A model generated the notes under the pieces. That model had not been told where the DNA came from and searched no databases. It saw only the letters and a list, made by a program, of their open reading frames with translations. Made by a program: the position numbers and the translations under genes. Shown here one piece after another: positions 34,516-46,097 of a stretch of DNA of 64,000 nucleotides. Numbering within the stretch: the stretch's first letter is position 1; the number at the start of each line of letters is the position of its first letter. Source of the DNA: Aphelenchoides besseyi (lineage: Eukaryota; Nematoda; Chromadorea; Rhabditida; Aphelenchoididae). The DNA lies in assembly GCA_024699855.1 (NCBI GenBank), contig JAMPIQ010000001.1, positions 9,610,001 to 9,674,000 on the forward strand, given 5' to 3'.

Positions 34516-37500
34516 ATGCAAATCCAATCGGCCTCTCCAGTCCATCATCCGAATGGCGCCACCACAACCTACTTCCACGCGCACTGCGACAACAACAACG
34601 AAGATCGACCGACCAAAATCTTAGACGACGAGGATCACTATTACGCTCCACAACAAATTGGCGGCGCACATGTCGAGGCCAATCCCGCTTTCAATGGCCA
34701 TAACGACGAGAGCCACTACTTCAATCCGCACTACGCGCCGTCCAATAGCTCCGGCGACTTTCAACCTCATTACTACGATCTTAATGTGGGATTGGTGCCT
34801 TTAGCGCTAGTCGACCGTGATGTCCACTCGCGACGTGTATCGGCATTGATCGCACAGCCGAAACGCCATCAACTGCCTCCTCAACATCCCGCACGTCGCT
34901 TCTCGATTGTCGGCGCTGCGAATGCAAAAAAACTCGAAGGAGCACCATCCGAACAGCGTAATTCTCACCAGCAAACGATCGGACGACGAGCCGCACAGAA
35001 ATTGCATTCCGGACTGCGAATCAAATCGAAGTTGGCCTCCGAATTGTCGCAATCGGCCTCCGCTCTCTATTCACTTTTCTCCAAGAACTCCGAAGACGAG
35101 TCGGATCGTCGTTCCGTGGCCTCCTTCGTCATGGACTCGGGATTCAGCACCGACGAACCGCTCAGCCACTATCAGCAGCCAATTCGACCGCAGCAATCAA
35201 CCAAAATGGCCGTTCATTTCATCGAAGAGCTTTCGGTAAAACTGCGCTTTAGAACACCGCCGTGAGCTCGTTTTCCTATCGAAAGCGTCCGGATCGCAAA
35301 AAAACTTTTTCGCTCTTTTCCCACCGTCCGGCCGCTTTCAAAACGCGCAAAAATCGTTTGAAAATGTCTAAAAAATTCGCAGAGTACTTGGCAAATGTAA
35401 AGGCAGGCTGATAATCTCGAATTCCCACCGTCGAAGTCTTCCAACTTCTTTTTTTCAGGATCAAGCGGCCGCTGTTTCCGACCACACGCAGCGGGGAATC
35501 GATTTCCTCGAACGTTATGGGCAATTCGTGAAGGAAAGAGCGGCCATCGAGGACGATTATGCGTTGAAGTTGAGGTGAGAAGCTTTCTTGGACTTTCTGT
35601 TCATTTTACTTGCAGGCAACTAACCAAAAAGTTTACGAGCAAAAAGAAAGACGATGAGGAGTGGAAGAACTTTTCTTACGTGAACACTTTCCACGTCATT
35701 CTACGCGAAATCGAATCTTTGGCTGCGCAACACGAGACAATCAGTGAAAAGCTGAAGAAGGAGATCTGCCCGAATGTGATTCAAAAATGTCACGAATTTC
35801 GCGGCAGTCGAAAACAACATCTTCAAGGCCTACAAGCTCTGAACAACGCATTGACGGCACAAATCGAAAACATGCACAAGAACCAGAAGGGCTACTTGTA
35901 AGTTCTGTACTTCGTGTTCGTTTTTGATCTTGTTTTTCAGGAAAGCGTTCAAAGACGCCGAAAATGCGCATGTCAAGTTCAAAAAAGCCGACGAAAACAT
36001 GGAAATGTCGAGAGCCGATGTTGAGAAGGCGCGACAGAATCTGCATCAGAAACTGAACATCTGCGAACACAACAAACAATGTTACGCGGATTCGCTGGAA
36101 ACAGCCAACAAAGCACAACGAGCTCACTATCAAGAGAAAATTCCATTCTTGTTGGAGGAGATGCGCAAATTGGATGTGGATCGTATCACCGAAACCAAAA
36201 CAGCTATGAATCAGTGCGTGGACATCGAAACGGGCGTCTTGAATATCATCCAACGATGCTACAAGGATATGCGTGATGCAGTTGTGAGCATCGATCCACC
36301 AAAAGATACACACATTGTTGTGGAACAAAAGAAGACTGGTTACGCACATCCGGCAGACTTTCTTTTCGGCGATTTGGGTTTGTTTACAATCACATTCACA
36401 CATCTGAATTGACTTCAGGTTGTCCATCGAAGATTCTGCAAGGAAACGGCGAATCAGCCGTCGATGCAGCTATGCACTCCACAGCAACGTTGAAACGCGG
36501 TCAATTGCCAACTGTCGCAGTTGCTGGCAAAGGAGTAACGCGAAAACATTCGATGCATCAACGAATTTTTGGCGGTTCCGTCGGATCCAACGGAAAGGTT
36601 CGAATTGTCATTGCTCTCTTGTTCATGTTGTTTTTAGAGTAATGGAACAGTTAGTGAGTATGGAAGTCTGCCACCACAACAAAGATGTCGAAAGTTGGAG
36701 CAAAAGATTCAAGAAATTCAAAACGAAATCAATAATCGAGAACAATCCAAAGCCGGAGCGGTTAAAATGATTCAAGTTTATACTGAAAACCCGAAAATGG
36801 GTTCCGCTTCGGAAGTCGCACAACAAATGAAACAATACGACAAGGAGATTGGAACGCTGCACCAACAGCTGGATCTCTACAATCGCATTTACTCCGAAGC
36901 ACAACGCGAAATGAACGTTCCATTTACTCCGATCGGTTGGTTTTGTTCGCTTGATTGTTGACTTTTTTCTTTAGGAGCACTACCACAACCCAACGCAAAT
37001 GCATCACTGATCAACGGGGCATCTCCGCACAATCAAACGTTGCCGCCCTACAACAATCGCAAAAGTTATTCCGAAGATTCGGTTTCATCCGATGGCTCAA
37101 CGGTTATGCCGAGACGTTTGAACGGAAGTAAGTGATTGAATTGGACTTTCAATTTTCAACTGTTGATTTGCAGACACAACTCTCAACGTTTCCAATTCGC
37201 ACATTCCACACATCGACTCATCGGCCGAAACGGTTTCCAATTCTAACGGAAGTCAACGAAACGTTAACACCTCATCGAGCACCAGTGCAGTGGGCAGTAC
37301 AGCTGGCGGTGACTTGTACGAGGATCCGGACGATCATTTGCCTCCACTGGGCACTTGCAAAGCTTTGTATCCATTCAAATCGCAAGTTCAAGGCGATGGC
37401 ACAACGATTACAATGGAAGCCGGAGAGGAATTGCAGTTGTTGGAGCGGGACGATGGCCAAGGCGACGGATGGACACGTGTTCGAAATCCACGAACCGGAC

Positions 37501-37553
37501 ACGAAGGATTCGTCCCAACGACCTACATCGAATGTCATTGGTTTGGAAATTAG
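34516..37553 (+). CDS. toca: TOCA/CIP4-family F-BAR, HR1 and SH3 protein
   Basis: A multi-exon gene; exon 1 is 34516-35235 and TAG is at 37551-37553. Exon 1 encodes about 240 residues of disordered, His/Asn/Gln-rich sequence, longer than usual for the family. The F-BAR domain follows (DQAAAVSDHTQRGIDFLERY, ERAAIEDDYALKLRQL, FHVILREIESLAAQHETI, FKDAENAHVKFKKADEN, CYKDMRDAV). After a linker comes an HR1-type coiled coil (RCRKLEQKIQEIQNEI, GTLHQQLDLYN), which in the family binds CDC42-GTP. A C-terminal SH3 has CKALYPF, ELQLLERDDG, DGWTRVRN and EGFVPTTYIE. Such proteins link membrane curvature and CDC42 to WASP/WAVE actin assembly in endocytosis and cell migration. An AATAAA signal follows at about 37713. 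SUB1 and proteasome alpha-2 follow on the same strand. Confidence 0.92.
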
Positions 37554-38043
37554 AAATCGATTGCCATCTTCTTATACCGTCCAACAAAAAAAAACTGGTA
37601 ATTCCTTGCTACTTTGCTTACGCACTTCTTCTTTGCTTCCCATTCGAACATTTGCAGCAACTGACTTTGTAATCACTAGCCTCCGTTTTTGTACATTATG
37701 ACTTTGTGAGAAATAAACTTTTAACTTTGATTCTCTTTTCAAATGTTTTGCGGTTAATCCAAGTCTTCGAATTGGCGTCCAACAATACAAGAGCAATAGA
37801 GTCTATTGGACGAGCAGAAAACCCACTCAATAGGTAGTGGTCGATCTGATTGTAAACGAGATGCTGTGATTTGCGTGGTAGCATGTTGATTGCTAATTGT
37901 TCAGCAACTTGTTCGCAACTCTGAAGACCGAGAAGAAAGTTTGGCGTTTTGTTTTTAGGCGCTGAAATCAGTCGACTTGTTTACTTCAATTGGTGTTTCC
38001 AGAGAGTTTTATTTGTCCAGTAAATCGTCCGTGTTTAGCCGTG
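37554..38043. other. 3' UTR and spacer between TOCA and SUB1
   Basis: Holds the TOCA polyadenylation signal (AAATAAAC, about 37713) and about 300 bp of spacer up to the SUB1 start. No other gene is visible. Confidence 0.5.
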
Positions 38044-38568
38044 ATGTTTCGCAAAAAAAGCACTCCGTCGAAAAACAAAGTCGAGGAAAGGGATGATGAT
38101 CAATTTCCAGAAGAACAAAAGAACAAGATGAGCGATTCGGATTCCAACCAGACGTCCGAAGTCCCGAATTCAACGGTAAGTTTCTGCACTCGTTTTCTTT
38201 ACTTATCTTTATTTTCAGAAGAAACGTGTCGCCGACGACTCGGCGGATGAAGCGAAACCGTCGAAGAAAATGAAATCGGAGCTACCGGCCGGTTTGAACA
38301 TCGTGGTCAATTCAAGTGGTGAAGAGGTGGGTTTCCAATCCATCAGCTGAAATGATTCTGCTTTTTTCAGTTGATGGAGATTGGCGACAAGAAGTTCGTG
38401 AACGTTCGAAAGTTCAAAGGCAAGACTTACGTCGACATCCGAGAGTACTACACCGAGAAGAATCAGAGCGAATTGAAACCGGGAAAGAAAGGTATTTCAT
38501 TGACTGTCGAACAATACCAAATGCTGAAAAAAGTGCTTCCAACGATCGATGCCAAACTGGAAGCCTAG
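38044..38568 (+). CDS. SUB1: transcriptional coactivator p15/PC4 (SUB1)
   Basis: Three exons (38044-38175, 38219-38326, 38371-38568) sum to 438 nt, 145 aa. A charged, Ser/Asp/Lys-rich N-terminus is followed by the PC4 single-strand DNA-binding domain (about 85-145): LMEIGDKKFVNVRKFKGKTY, VDIREYY, KPGKKGISLTVEQYQMLKKV. PC4/SUB1 binds single-stranded DNA, stimulates RNA polymerase II transcription and acts in DNA repair. An AATAAA-type signal (GAAATAAATC) is about 60 bp after the stop. Proteasome alpha-2 begins 273 bp after the stop on the same strand. Confidence 0.92.
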
Positions 38569-38840
38569 GACATTTCTCTTCGTATTGCGATCTCTATGTT
38601 TTTCTATTTTTGTTCAAATGTCTGACTTGAAATAAATCTACGGAATTGGTGTTGTTGTCTTTGTCTTTGGAGTAAGCAATTTGAGGAGTTGGAAATAGGC
38701 GGCAAACTCGACGGTCAGAGTTGACTTGATGGTCGAAAGGAAAAGTTGACTCATTGAGCCCACGAAAAATTTGATGACTTCAGCCACTCGACTTTGGTAT
38801 TCGAGTTCACGATCGTGTTACAAGTTCTCAGTGCAAAGAG

Positions 38841-39703
38841 ATGGGTGACCACTACGGTTTTTCGTTGACGACTTTCAGTCCGTCGGGCAAATTGATGCAA
38901 ATCGAGTACGCGCTGAACGCCGTCAAAAACGGTCAGCCATCTGTCGGATTGCGAGGTTGGTTTCCAATGCCAGAACAACATCTCAATTGTCTGATTTCAG
39001 CTAACGATGGAGTTGTTTTGGCCACCGAGAACAAGGGATCGATTTTGACGGAAAACGAATTTAAAACCGAAAAGATTTCCGAGCACATCGGTTGTGTATA
39101 TTCGGGAATGGGTCCCGATTTTCGGTACGTTACTTTCCAGTTTCATTTTACTTTTTGGTTTAGATTGCTCGTGCGTCGTGCTCGTAAGATTGCAATGGAA
39201 TACGAACTGGCGTATGGAGAAGAGATTCCGGTCATTCAGTTGGTCACCAAGATCGCCATTGTGATGCAGGAATACACTCAATCCGGGTATTCGAACACTT
39301 TGCTTCATTGTTTTACCTTCTTTTTTAGTGGTGTTCGTCCTTTCGGGGTCTCTTTGTTGATTGCCGGATGGGACAAGTTGAAGAACCGTCCGCTCTTGTT
39401 CCAATCTGATCCATCGGTTTGTTGTAACTGCTACTCAATTGCTGATGTCTCTTTCAGGGCGCTTACTTTGCGTGGAAAGCAACTGCTTTGGGTAAAAATG
39501 ATCTAAGCGCCAAGACATTTTTGGAGAAACGTTTCACTGACTCCATTGAACTGGACGATGGAATCCACACCGCGTTGTTGACTTTGCGCGAGTCGTTCGA
39601 TGTTGCAATGACCGAAGAGAATGTCGAATTAGCGATTTGCACCAAAGACGGTTTCCGTCGTCTCACAAAACAGCAACTCAAAGACCACATTAACATGTTG
39701 TAA
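38841..39703 (+). CDS. pas-2: 20S proteasome subunit alpha type-2
   Basis: Five exons (38841-38955, 39001-39124, 39164-39286, 39329-39416, 39458-39703) sum to 696 nt, 231 aa, essentially the family length. The alpha-subunit N-terminal signature is [20 protein letters not shown]; further blocks are [72 protein letters not shown] and FLEKRF. The sequence fits alpha-2 best. It forms part of the outer ring that gates the proteasome. Upstream TTCTCAG at about 38829 could be a trans-splice acceptor. Confidence 0.93.
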
Positions 39704-39796
39704 TCTGATTCGATTGTACGTTGCGATTTGTTAAATAAAACCCGTCAAATAGAAGTCCCAACTTTTATTCTCAACAATAACAACAACGATTGGGCA

Positions 39797-40749
39797 TCAC
39801 TTTCTTTTCACTTGTTTGATCGTGTTATCCCACGACTTGCGGTGGAGAATGTAGAGACGCAGAGCAGTTCGAGCGTCGACAAGCGAGTCGTGTTCTCCCT
39901 GTTGAATTGAGATACCCAAGAGCTTCTCGGCCAACAGCTTCAATGACGGCGAAGCCACACAACCAACGGCGTTTCGGAACGGTCGATATTTCGCGGTGTC
40001 ACGAGTCAAACGAAACGGATGAGTTAATTTGAGAACCCGAAAATCGTTGTGAACCGCATGACCAACAACGATCTTGTTTGCCAGCAGCTTGTGGACTTCT
40101 TGCTGAACTTGAGAGAAAGGCACTCCTAAAAAACATAGCGAGTACGCACTTCAGTCGTTGAACCTACCATTGGCCAAATGACCCTCACGAATTCCACTCA
40201 CATGCGTTCGATAATCCACAATCGTTTCTCGTGGTTTAACGTACTTGTCGTAGATGGTTCCTCCCTTTTCGTTGACTATCGAAACGCGAGCCAAATGGTC
40301 TTCGGCGCCATTGAATCCAACACCCACGTACTCGCAGTCGATCGCACAGACCTCGCTTATAAATCGACCGGTCGTCGTCGAAGCGGTCGATTTGATGGTC
40401 GTCTTCCTGAAGCAGCCAACTGAACAAATCGAAGCGGAAACTCACCACTTTGTGGTGACTGCCGTTCGAACGGCTTCTTCGAACTCTTTTCGTCTTCTCG
40501 CGTTCTTCTTCGCGTTTTTGCTCGGCTTCACCGCTCCATCAGTTATCTTTGTGACTTTGCTGGTCTTTACGGAAACTTCCTAGACAACTGGAATTCGAAG
40601 AAAGTGACGATTGAACTCACCGATTTCAACTGTTGCCAATTGTTTTGGCCGTTAGCATTGCGATTAGGCGGCGCCATTCGAAGCCAGAAATAAATGAACA
40701 GAAGAAGGCTAACGAGTGCGAGAAGGAGTGTGACGACTGTGACGAACAT
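39797..40749 (-). CDS. REXO4/ISG20-type DEDDh 3'-5' exonuclease with possible N-terminal membrane anchor
   Basis: Four exons (40621-40749, 40446-40579, 40168-40406, 39797-40125) sum to 831 nt, 276 aa. The DEDDh exonuclease motifs are all visible: Exo [11 protein letters not shown], Exo [13 protein letters not shown], and Exo III with [14 protein letters not shown] containing the His and Asp. A basic linker ([10 protein letters not shown]) precedes the domain, as in REXO4, which acts in pre-rRNA processing. The frame opens [23 protein letters not shown], a strong hydrophobic helix, before an internal Met ([10 protein letters not shown]). If the first ATG is used the protein is membrane-anchored, which is unusual for this family; if the second is used it is an ordinary nuclear exonuclease. 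Confidence 0.85.
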
Positions 40750-41264
40750 GTCAAGTGAGTCGCCGACGACCGCAATCCGCAGCTTTTTATGCAGCTGACC
40801 AATCGCTTGCGAATTCAAAATGCCACTGTCCCTGCGAAGTGTTGAGCCCTTAGAAGTGATTTGAATTGAATCTCCGAGTCCGACCACTACGATGGGCAGC
40901 GGCGACGTCAACGAACATGACGGCAAAGAACCAGCAGCACAAGAGCAAAAGCTGTTGTTCGGCGTGGGAAGAAGAGGAAGCGAATGAGCAGAAATTGAAA
41001 AGTTGGATAAACATTAACTTCTGATTATCTCATTTTTAAAATTTGCATTTTACCTTAAACAACTTACATGTGTTTTTGAGAACAATATCCTATGTTTCTT
41101 AGAAGCTTTCATCGAATTGCAATGACCGTAATCCCCAATCTTTTCGGTATGAGAACTTTGAATCAGTGCTTTTTATCTTTTTGATGGACATCGACTGTTA
41201 AGAATTTATTCACAAAAAACATTGAAAAGAGAGAGAAAAAGACACAAAAGTGAATCGAAAAGTC

Positions 41265-41802
41265 TTAACAGACATTTCTGTAATTCGCCCGAGTAGCTTT
41301 CGATTTCTTCTGGTGATTTGATTCTACAATCGGCTGTTCTTCTTCGACATCAAGCACAACGTGTACATCAAAGGCATTGTCAGCGGTGAACAAATTGCAA
41401 TCCAACGAGAGACGTGGAATCTCGATCGATGGGTCCACATTTTCTAGAACAAACTCGAGAACAGACAACCGACAAACTCACCATCATCTGAATAGTGCAA
41501 CGAATGTCCGGGCGACAGTTCCATTCGACGATGTGGCGATCGAATGGGCGTCGATTCAACGACGCCGAGCATCGATGGTGCCAAATTCCAGTCGTCATCG
41601 CTTGAGTTGGCGCCACTGTACAACGAAATTTGGTTTAATGCTGCGAACAAAGACAGTTAAAACAAGAAAAGAGTTGAAGAGACTCACAATGTTCAGGATT
41701 TGGAGTCGGTGAGTCCCATTCCACCGAGACATTTTGTCCGACTTCCACAACGTAGGTGATATCGGCCGGCAGTTGTTGATTGAGCATCCGTTTGAACGGC
41801 AT
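41265..41802 (-). CDS. hypothetical acidic protein
   Basis: Three exons (41688-41802, 41482-41640, 41265-41443) sum to 453 nt, 150 aa. It starts MPFKRMLNQQLPADITYVVE and contains YSGANSSDDDWNLAPSM, PIRSPHRRMELSPGHSL and FTADNAFDVHVVLDVEEEQP. There are several Ser-Pro sites and no membrane segment. The acceptor of exon 2 was chosen because it alone keeps the frame. I do not recognise the family; longer 5' exons are possible. Confidence 0.5.
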
Positions 41803-42099
41803 TCTGCAACGCAGAAACGTAACTGACACCGAATGTCAGTCAAGCAAAATGACAAACTGGAACAGTCTCGTTGGTCGATCTTGAATCGCTAATCTCGAAG
41901 GTATTCCAAGTCAGTTTAACTTCGAATATCGACAACAGTCCTCGTGTAGCATATAGCCTTTATTGCAAGTATTTACAATCGAACACAAGAGATAGAGAGG
42001 TATGATGAAATTGTACGGCTATGAAAAGAGATCGCAAAGACAACGAAGAGATTAAGAGCAGCAAAAGAAGTTCAAGTGTCCATTGTTTCGGCCTTCTAT

Positions 42100-42787
42100 G
42101 TGTTTGGCGTAGTTTCTTGCAGTCTCCGTTTCAGCATCCTGCGAGAACGATCAACGACGACGATTCCAAAGTAAAAATGAACTGAAGCAAAGACTGTCGT
42201 AATGAGCCAATGGAAAAAAAACATTCGATTTGGTGGTTTTGATCGATTGAAGAAAATCGTCATCGCGGATCGTTGCTACAACAAAGAACGAAAAGCCGAC
42301 GATCGAGCACGTGGTCAAGAAAAACAACGTAGAATCCCTGAAACTGCAAGCTCGAAAAGCCTCAGACTGCTGACTCACTTGAAAGAACACGAATGGCCAG
42401 TAGAGTTGTGGTTTGGCAGATCGGTTTGCGTAGATCAAAACGATCGTGGCGGCAATCGACGCGACGATGAAATTGGCGAGCATGATCGTGGACCACGAAA
42501 GCCGCTCCTCGTTCACGATCATCCACACGATTCGAAAGAGTTTGATCAGATCAACAAAAACACACACAGCAAGCCAAAGATGAGAGTCACGACCTGAAAT
42601 ACGATCAAACAGAAGTTGAGGTCAGCAGACTTACGTGGACCGAGATTCCGCGCAGAATCAATTCGTCGTTCGGAAGCAGCGGATGGGACATTGCCATTCG
42701 GGTGGTGAGGTTCGATTGCGACCGATCGAGACGCAAGAAATACGCAAACCACGGTAACACGAAAAGCGAAACATGACCGAGATCCAT
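42100..42787 (-). pseudogene. four-transmembrane protein, copy B, with frameshifts
   Basis: Paralog of 13031-13661. Exon 1 (42635-42787) encodes 51 residues beginning MDLGHVSLFVLPWFAYFL and ending LRGISVH. Exon 2 (42379-42593) is nearly identical to copy A, including its flanking introns, but carries two extra T in a T run (after GLLCVF). Exon 3 has at least two further single-base gains in T runs (near VVFLTTCS and near TTKSNVFF). Undoing them would be needed for a continuous frame, so as it stands this copy is broken. All lesions are in homopolymers, so sequencing error is a real alternative. Confidence 0.65.
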
Positions 42788-42895
42788 CTTCCACAATCAG
42801 GATATCCGTTCGAGAGCGAATTCGCATCTTGAGGTCAATGTTTCGAAGGTGTTTTCGTGATTGCTACTCAGTCGACGAGTCGTTGAGTTTCTAGG

Positions 42896-44209
42896 ATGCC
42901 GTTCGGCAACTATTGCGGCGGCTTGTATTCGGGTACTTACGAAGAGCACCTTTTCAGCACGAATTGCTGCCACAAACGACTCACTAACGACGGAGATGTG
43001 CTCGTCGAATTGCAGCATTTTGTTCAAAACAGCGACACTGGGACAGTCCTTGCAGTGGTAAGCAAATGAGAATTATATCATTTCTATTGTTTAGTGATGA
43101 GAATGATTGTTGGAAGACCGCTAAACGAAACCCGTTGAATCGGGCAATCATCCGGCGACGGTGAACTGATCGATAAGCTCGACACGAATGTGGTTGCGAT
43201 TACAAGTTTCGATTTTGAGTCGGCTAGCAAATTAGTCGGAAACTCGTTGGATAAGACTCAGAGTGCAAAGTTGACAAAGCGTTTAGAACAAGAATACAAA
43301 TTGGATCCTACTATTCCTGATTGGAAAACGAGTGCGGAACAAATCGGGAAGTTCGTCACGTACAAGTTGCCGAACTCAATCAAAGATGTGGTCGAAGGAG
43401 TGCCATTAGATCGTCAGCGTCCGAAAGCTGCTCTTATTCAAATGTCAGACAATCCATTTGCTAGTAGGATAAATTCGTTGATAAGGTACTTTAAATCTAT
43501 TAAACTTCAGAAGGTTGTGAACGACTGGCTTACTATGGACGTAATTCTTTGACTGGCAAAAAGATCGTGCTCAAAGAATATCGACACAAGATGGCGACTA
43601 ATGAATCGGCTCGCCGCCACGAATTGTCAAATCAACTTCAAACTGTGGCTTCCTACTTCGCCTCGTTGTTCATGACCAAATGCGAAGAGAAGTTTGGTGC
43701 GAGTCGTTTGCCGGCAACCATCGAATTTTTGGCGATCAAAACCCTGCTACTGGGATCGGCAACCCATCCACGTTACATGTCTTGTGAACAACGTTTGGAC
43801 GCAAATGCTCGTTATCTTCGTTTCACTAACAATTGGGAGTTCATCATGAACGAGTCTGATGTTGAGGAAAACGACATTTCTCTTGACCTTTTGAATTTCT
43901 TGATCAGCTTTTCGCATTGGACTTATGAGGTAAAAAGCGACTTAATGTATTTGTTTTGATATCTTTTAGGTCACTGCTGGTAAACTGATGGTCGTCGATT
44001 TGCAAGGAACTTTGAAACCGAATCCAAGTGACTGTCCGACAATTCTTCTCACCGATCCGGCAATCCACTCGGAAGATCGTACTCGCTTTGGCTCTATGAA
44101 TCTTAATCGTGCAGGAATGTCGTCGTTCTTCGAATACCACAAATGCAGTCGTTTTTGCAAAGGACTCAATTTGCCCGAAGTGGATCCGGATATTTTGCTT
44201 ATTGGCTAA
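42896..44209 (+). CDS. alpha-kinase (atypical protein kinase)
   Basis: Five exons (42896-43057, 43102-43160, 43207-43463, 43511-43929, 43970-44209) sum to 1137 nt, 378 aa. The alpha-kinase fold is clear: an N-lobe FAKGCERLAYYG followed by KKIVLKEYRHK (ATP-binding Lys), SHWTYEVTAGKLMVVDLQGT, LLTDPAIHS, FGSMNLNRAGMSSFF, and the zinc module YHKCSRFCKGLNLPE. Catalytic Asp and Gln (VDLQG) and the zinc-binding His/Cys are kept, so it should be active. The protein ends about 10 residues after the kinase, so it lacks the SEL1 repeats of eEF2K. The exon 1 start (in a good acceptor context, TTTCTAG just before) may be an internal exon start. Confidence 0.8.
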
Positions 44210-44276
44210 GATGCCATGTCACGATTAACTCTTAAGTTGTGTTCATTTGATTGTTGTAACTTTTTTATTGTTTAAA

Positions 44277-44873
44277 TAAACACGACCTCAAGAAAGGTGA
44301 TCAGTTTATTTGAAGGCAATAAAGTTGTCTTTGGCTTTGTAGATTTTGATTGTTAGCTTGAAGTTAACACAAAAACTTGGACACGCATTCACTGTCCATC
44401 ACATTGACGAAGAAAACTCGTCGCATCATGACTGAAGCATCTGAATGAAGAGCTTGATTCTTGTGCTTACTGTTCAATGGCAAGTGATCGTAGACGTCAA
44501 TGTCCATGAGAACGAAATGAGCTTCAGCCATGAAGCCTCTCAGAATCTCCATGAACTCGGACACCGAATGATCGTAGTTTTGTTCTTCGAAATGAAGTTC
44601 CTAAAGCAACATCATTGAAGTAGAAGAAAAGAACTTGCCAATTGTGATCATGTTGCAAGAGTCAGTTCGATCTTTCATTTCCAACCAGTGTTTGAACTCG
44701 TCGTCGGCGATGTAAGTGAACGGACGAAATGAGTGTTTCAGGTCGTTGACTGCTGGCTAAACACACAAATAAAAGGGAAACAAAGAAGTCGCTTACTCCG
44801 AAATAGTCGGCCATAACATGCCATCGATCCCAAAGTCGTGGATACGAAAAGGTCCTCATTTCAGACAGCAATA
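44277..44873 (-). pseudogene. FkbM-like methyltransferase, copy 1 with internal deletion
   Basis: Nearly identical to copy 2 (47271-48293) at both ends, but lacks about 440 bp. It keeps the 5' exons (MRTFSYPRLWDRWHVMADYF, HSFRPFTYIADDEFKHW, TDSCNMITIG) and the 3' exon (FEEQNYDHSV to VMDSECVSKFLC). The missing piece holds the exons with the methyl-donor-binding core. The junction fuses the end of an intron straight to the last exon, out of frame with what precedes, with GGA shared at both breakpoints. Non-functional as a methyltransferase. Confidence 0.7.
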
Positions 44874-44939
44874 AACTTCTTCGTAAGAATGTGTTTATTC
44901 GTATTTAAAGTCAATTGTATAGAGAAGTTTACTGTTGAT

Positions 44940-45650
44940 TCAAGTTGTGAAGAATTTGATGGAAAGCTGATAAGTCGGAGAATTGTTTCGATCTCTTGGT
45001 TTCTGTTATTCGAACGAGATCGTGGTCCTGAGACCACGAAGTGAGAGAAGGTCGAAACAAGTGAACTTACGAGAAAGTCGATTTGACTGTAATAGAACGC
45101 GTAGTTCTCGAGTAGATTCTGCGGGAAGCCGCGTTCAATGTCCAAGAATTTGACCTGAAAGACTAACCAGTAAATGTAGTGAACGGAAAACTCGCCTTCA
45201 ACTGCCTGCGCCAAATAAACCAAAAGAGTCGTTCACGGTCGTTTTTGTTGGGCAAAAACGTGATGCAAACGCTGTTGCGATCTTTCCATTTGAACCACAG
45301 CTCTTGACGTCGCAAGTACTCCTCACAATCGGCGGCGAGCTTTTGGTTGAGAATCAGATCGACTGAGCTCGAATAACCAACATCGTCAGCCTGAGAGTTC
45401 AGTTGAGTTGCTGCAGAACTTGAACGCTCACCTGATGCGTTGTGACCAAAATTGGAATGCCACCGTTGATGAAGTCTTCCGAGCGATAGTCTTTCGGAGC
45501 AAACGAGTCGGCTGCTGACAAGACGGAAACCACGGACGAAACTTCTTGACTGTTCAGATATTTGTGTAGATCGAGAGCCCTGAAACCATGAGCTAAGACG
45601 AGAACCCGGGACTTACGATTCGTCCGAGGCGCAGTAGATCACACAAGTAG
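44940..45650 (-). pseudogene. helicase C-terminal fragment (SF2-like), 5' truncated
   Basis: Several spliced exons read VIYCASDESALDLHKYLNSQ, FINGGIPILVTTHQ, SSVDLILNQKLAADCEEYL, ITFLPNKNDRERLFW, then VKFLDIERGFPQNLLENYAF and an end LSIKFFTT before TGA at about 44940. The pattern of a strand (ILVTT) followed by D and L-N and an FLP-x-DR block resembles the second RecA domain of DEAD/DEAH-type helicases. There is no matching first RecA domain: upstream of about 45650 the sequence turns AT-rich and non-coding. One intron may use a GC donor (AAG|GCGAGT). Confidence 0.4.
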
Positions 45651-46097
45651 TATATAAAGGGGATTTCTAGCGCAGTTTTTCATAAACACGATTTTTGGCA
45701 TTTTTTCCCCATTTTTGATCAAATTTCTGCATTTCACCCCCTTTTTCAACCTTTTTAAGTTCTTAAATTTTTCCCTAGTTAAATGACAAGAAGAGTAATT
45801 TGAACAATTGTGTACACGCAGCTGATCGATCGCTTTTAGAATGACGTAAACTTTGTTGAACACAAATTAAACTTACTTTAAGAGATAGGCTATTGATCGC
45901 TTGAAATTACACCATTTCGTTACTATAAAACAACATTTTGCGGTCTTACCGATTAGACGAAAAGACTTTTCTCTTTGATTAGACGATCAGACGAATCGAA
46001 CATGCTCTTTCCGCTCTCTCCAACCCGTCGGCTTTCATGTTTCCCATTGTATGTAAAAGCAATCGTTTGATTGTTATCTTTCGCTTAACGGCCAACA

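Noticed and set aside
31607..34669. Many long ORFs on both strands between 31.6 and 34.7 kb
   Set aside because: They overlap each other on opposite strands, are rich in Arg/Phe/Ser from T-run and CG words, and show no domain, splice structure or start context.
45020..45037. Hairpin CGTGGTCCTGAGACCACG within an intron of the helicase fragment
   Set aside because: A short 7-bp palindrome of this size can occur by chance in an intron and has no matching copies that I noticed.
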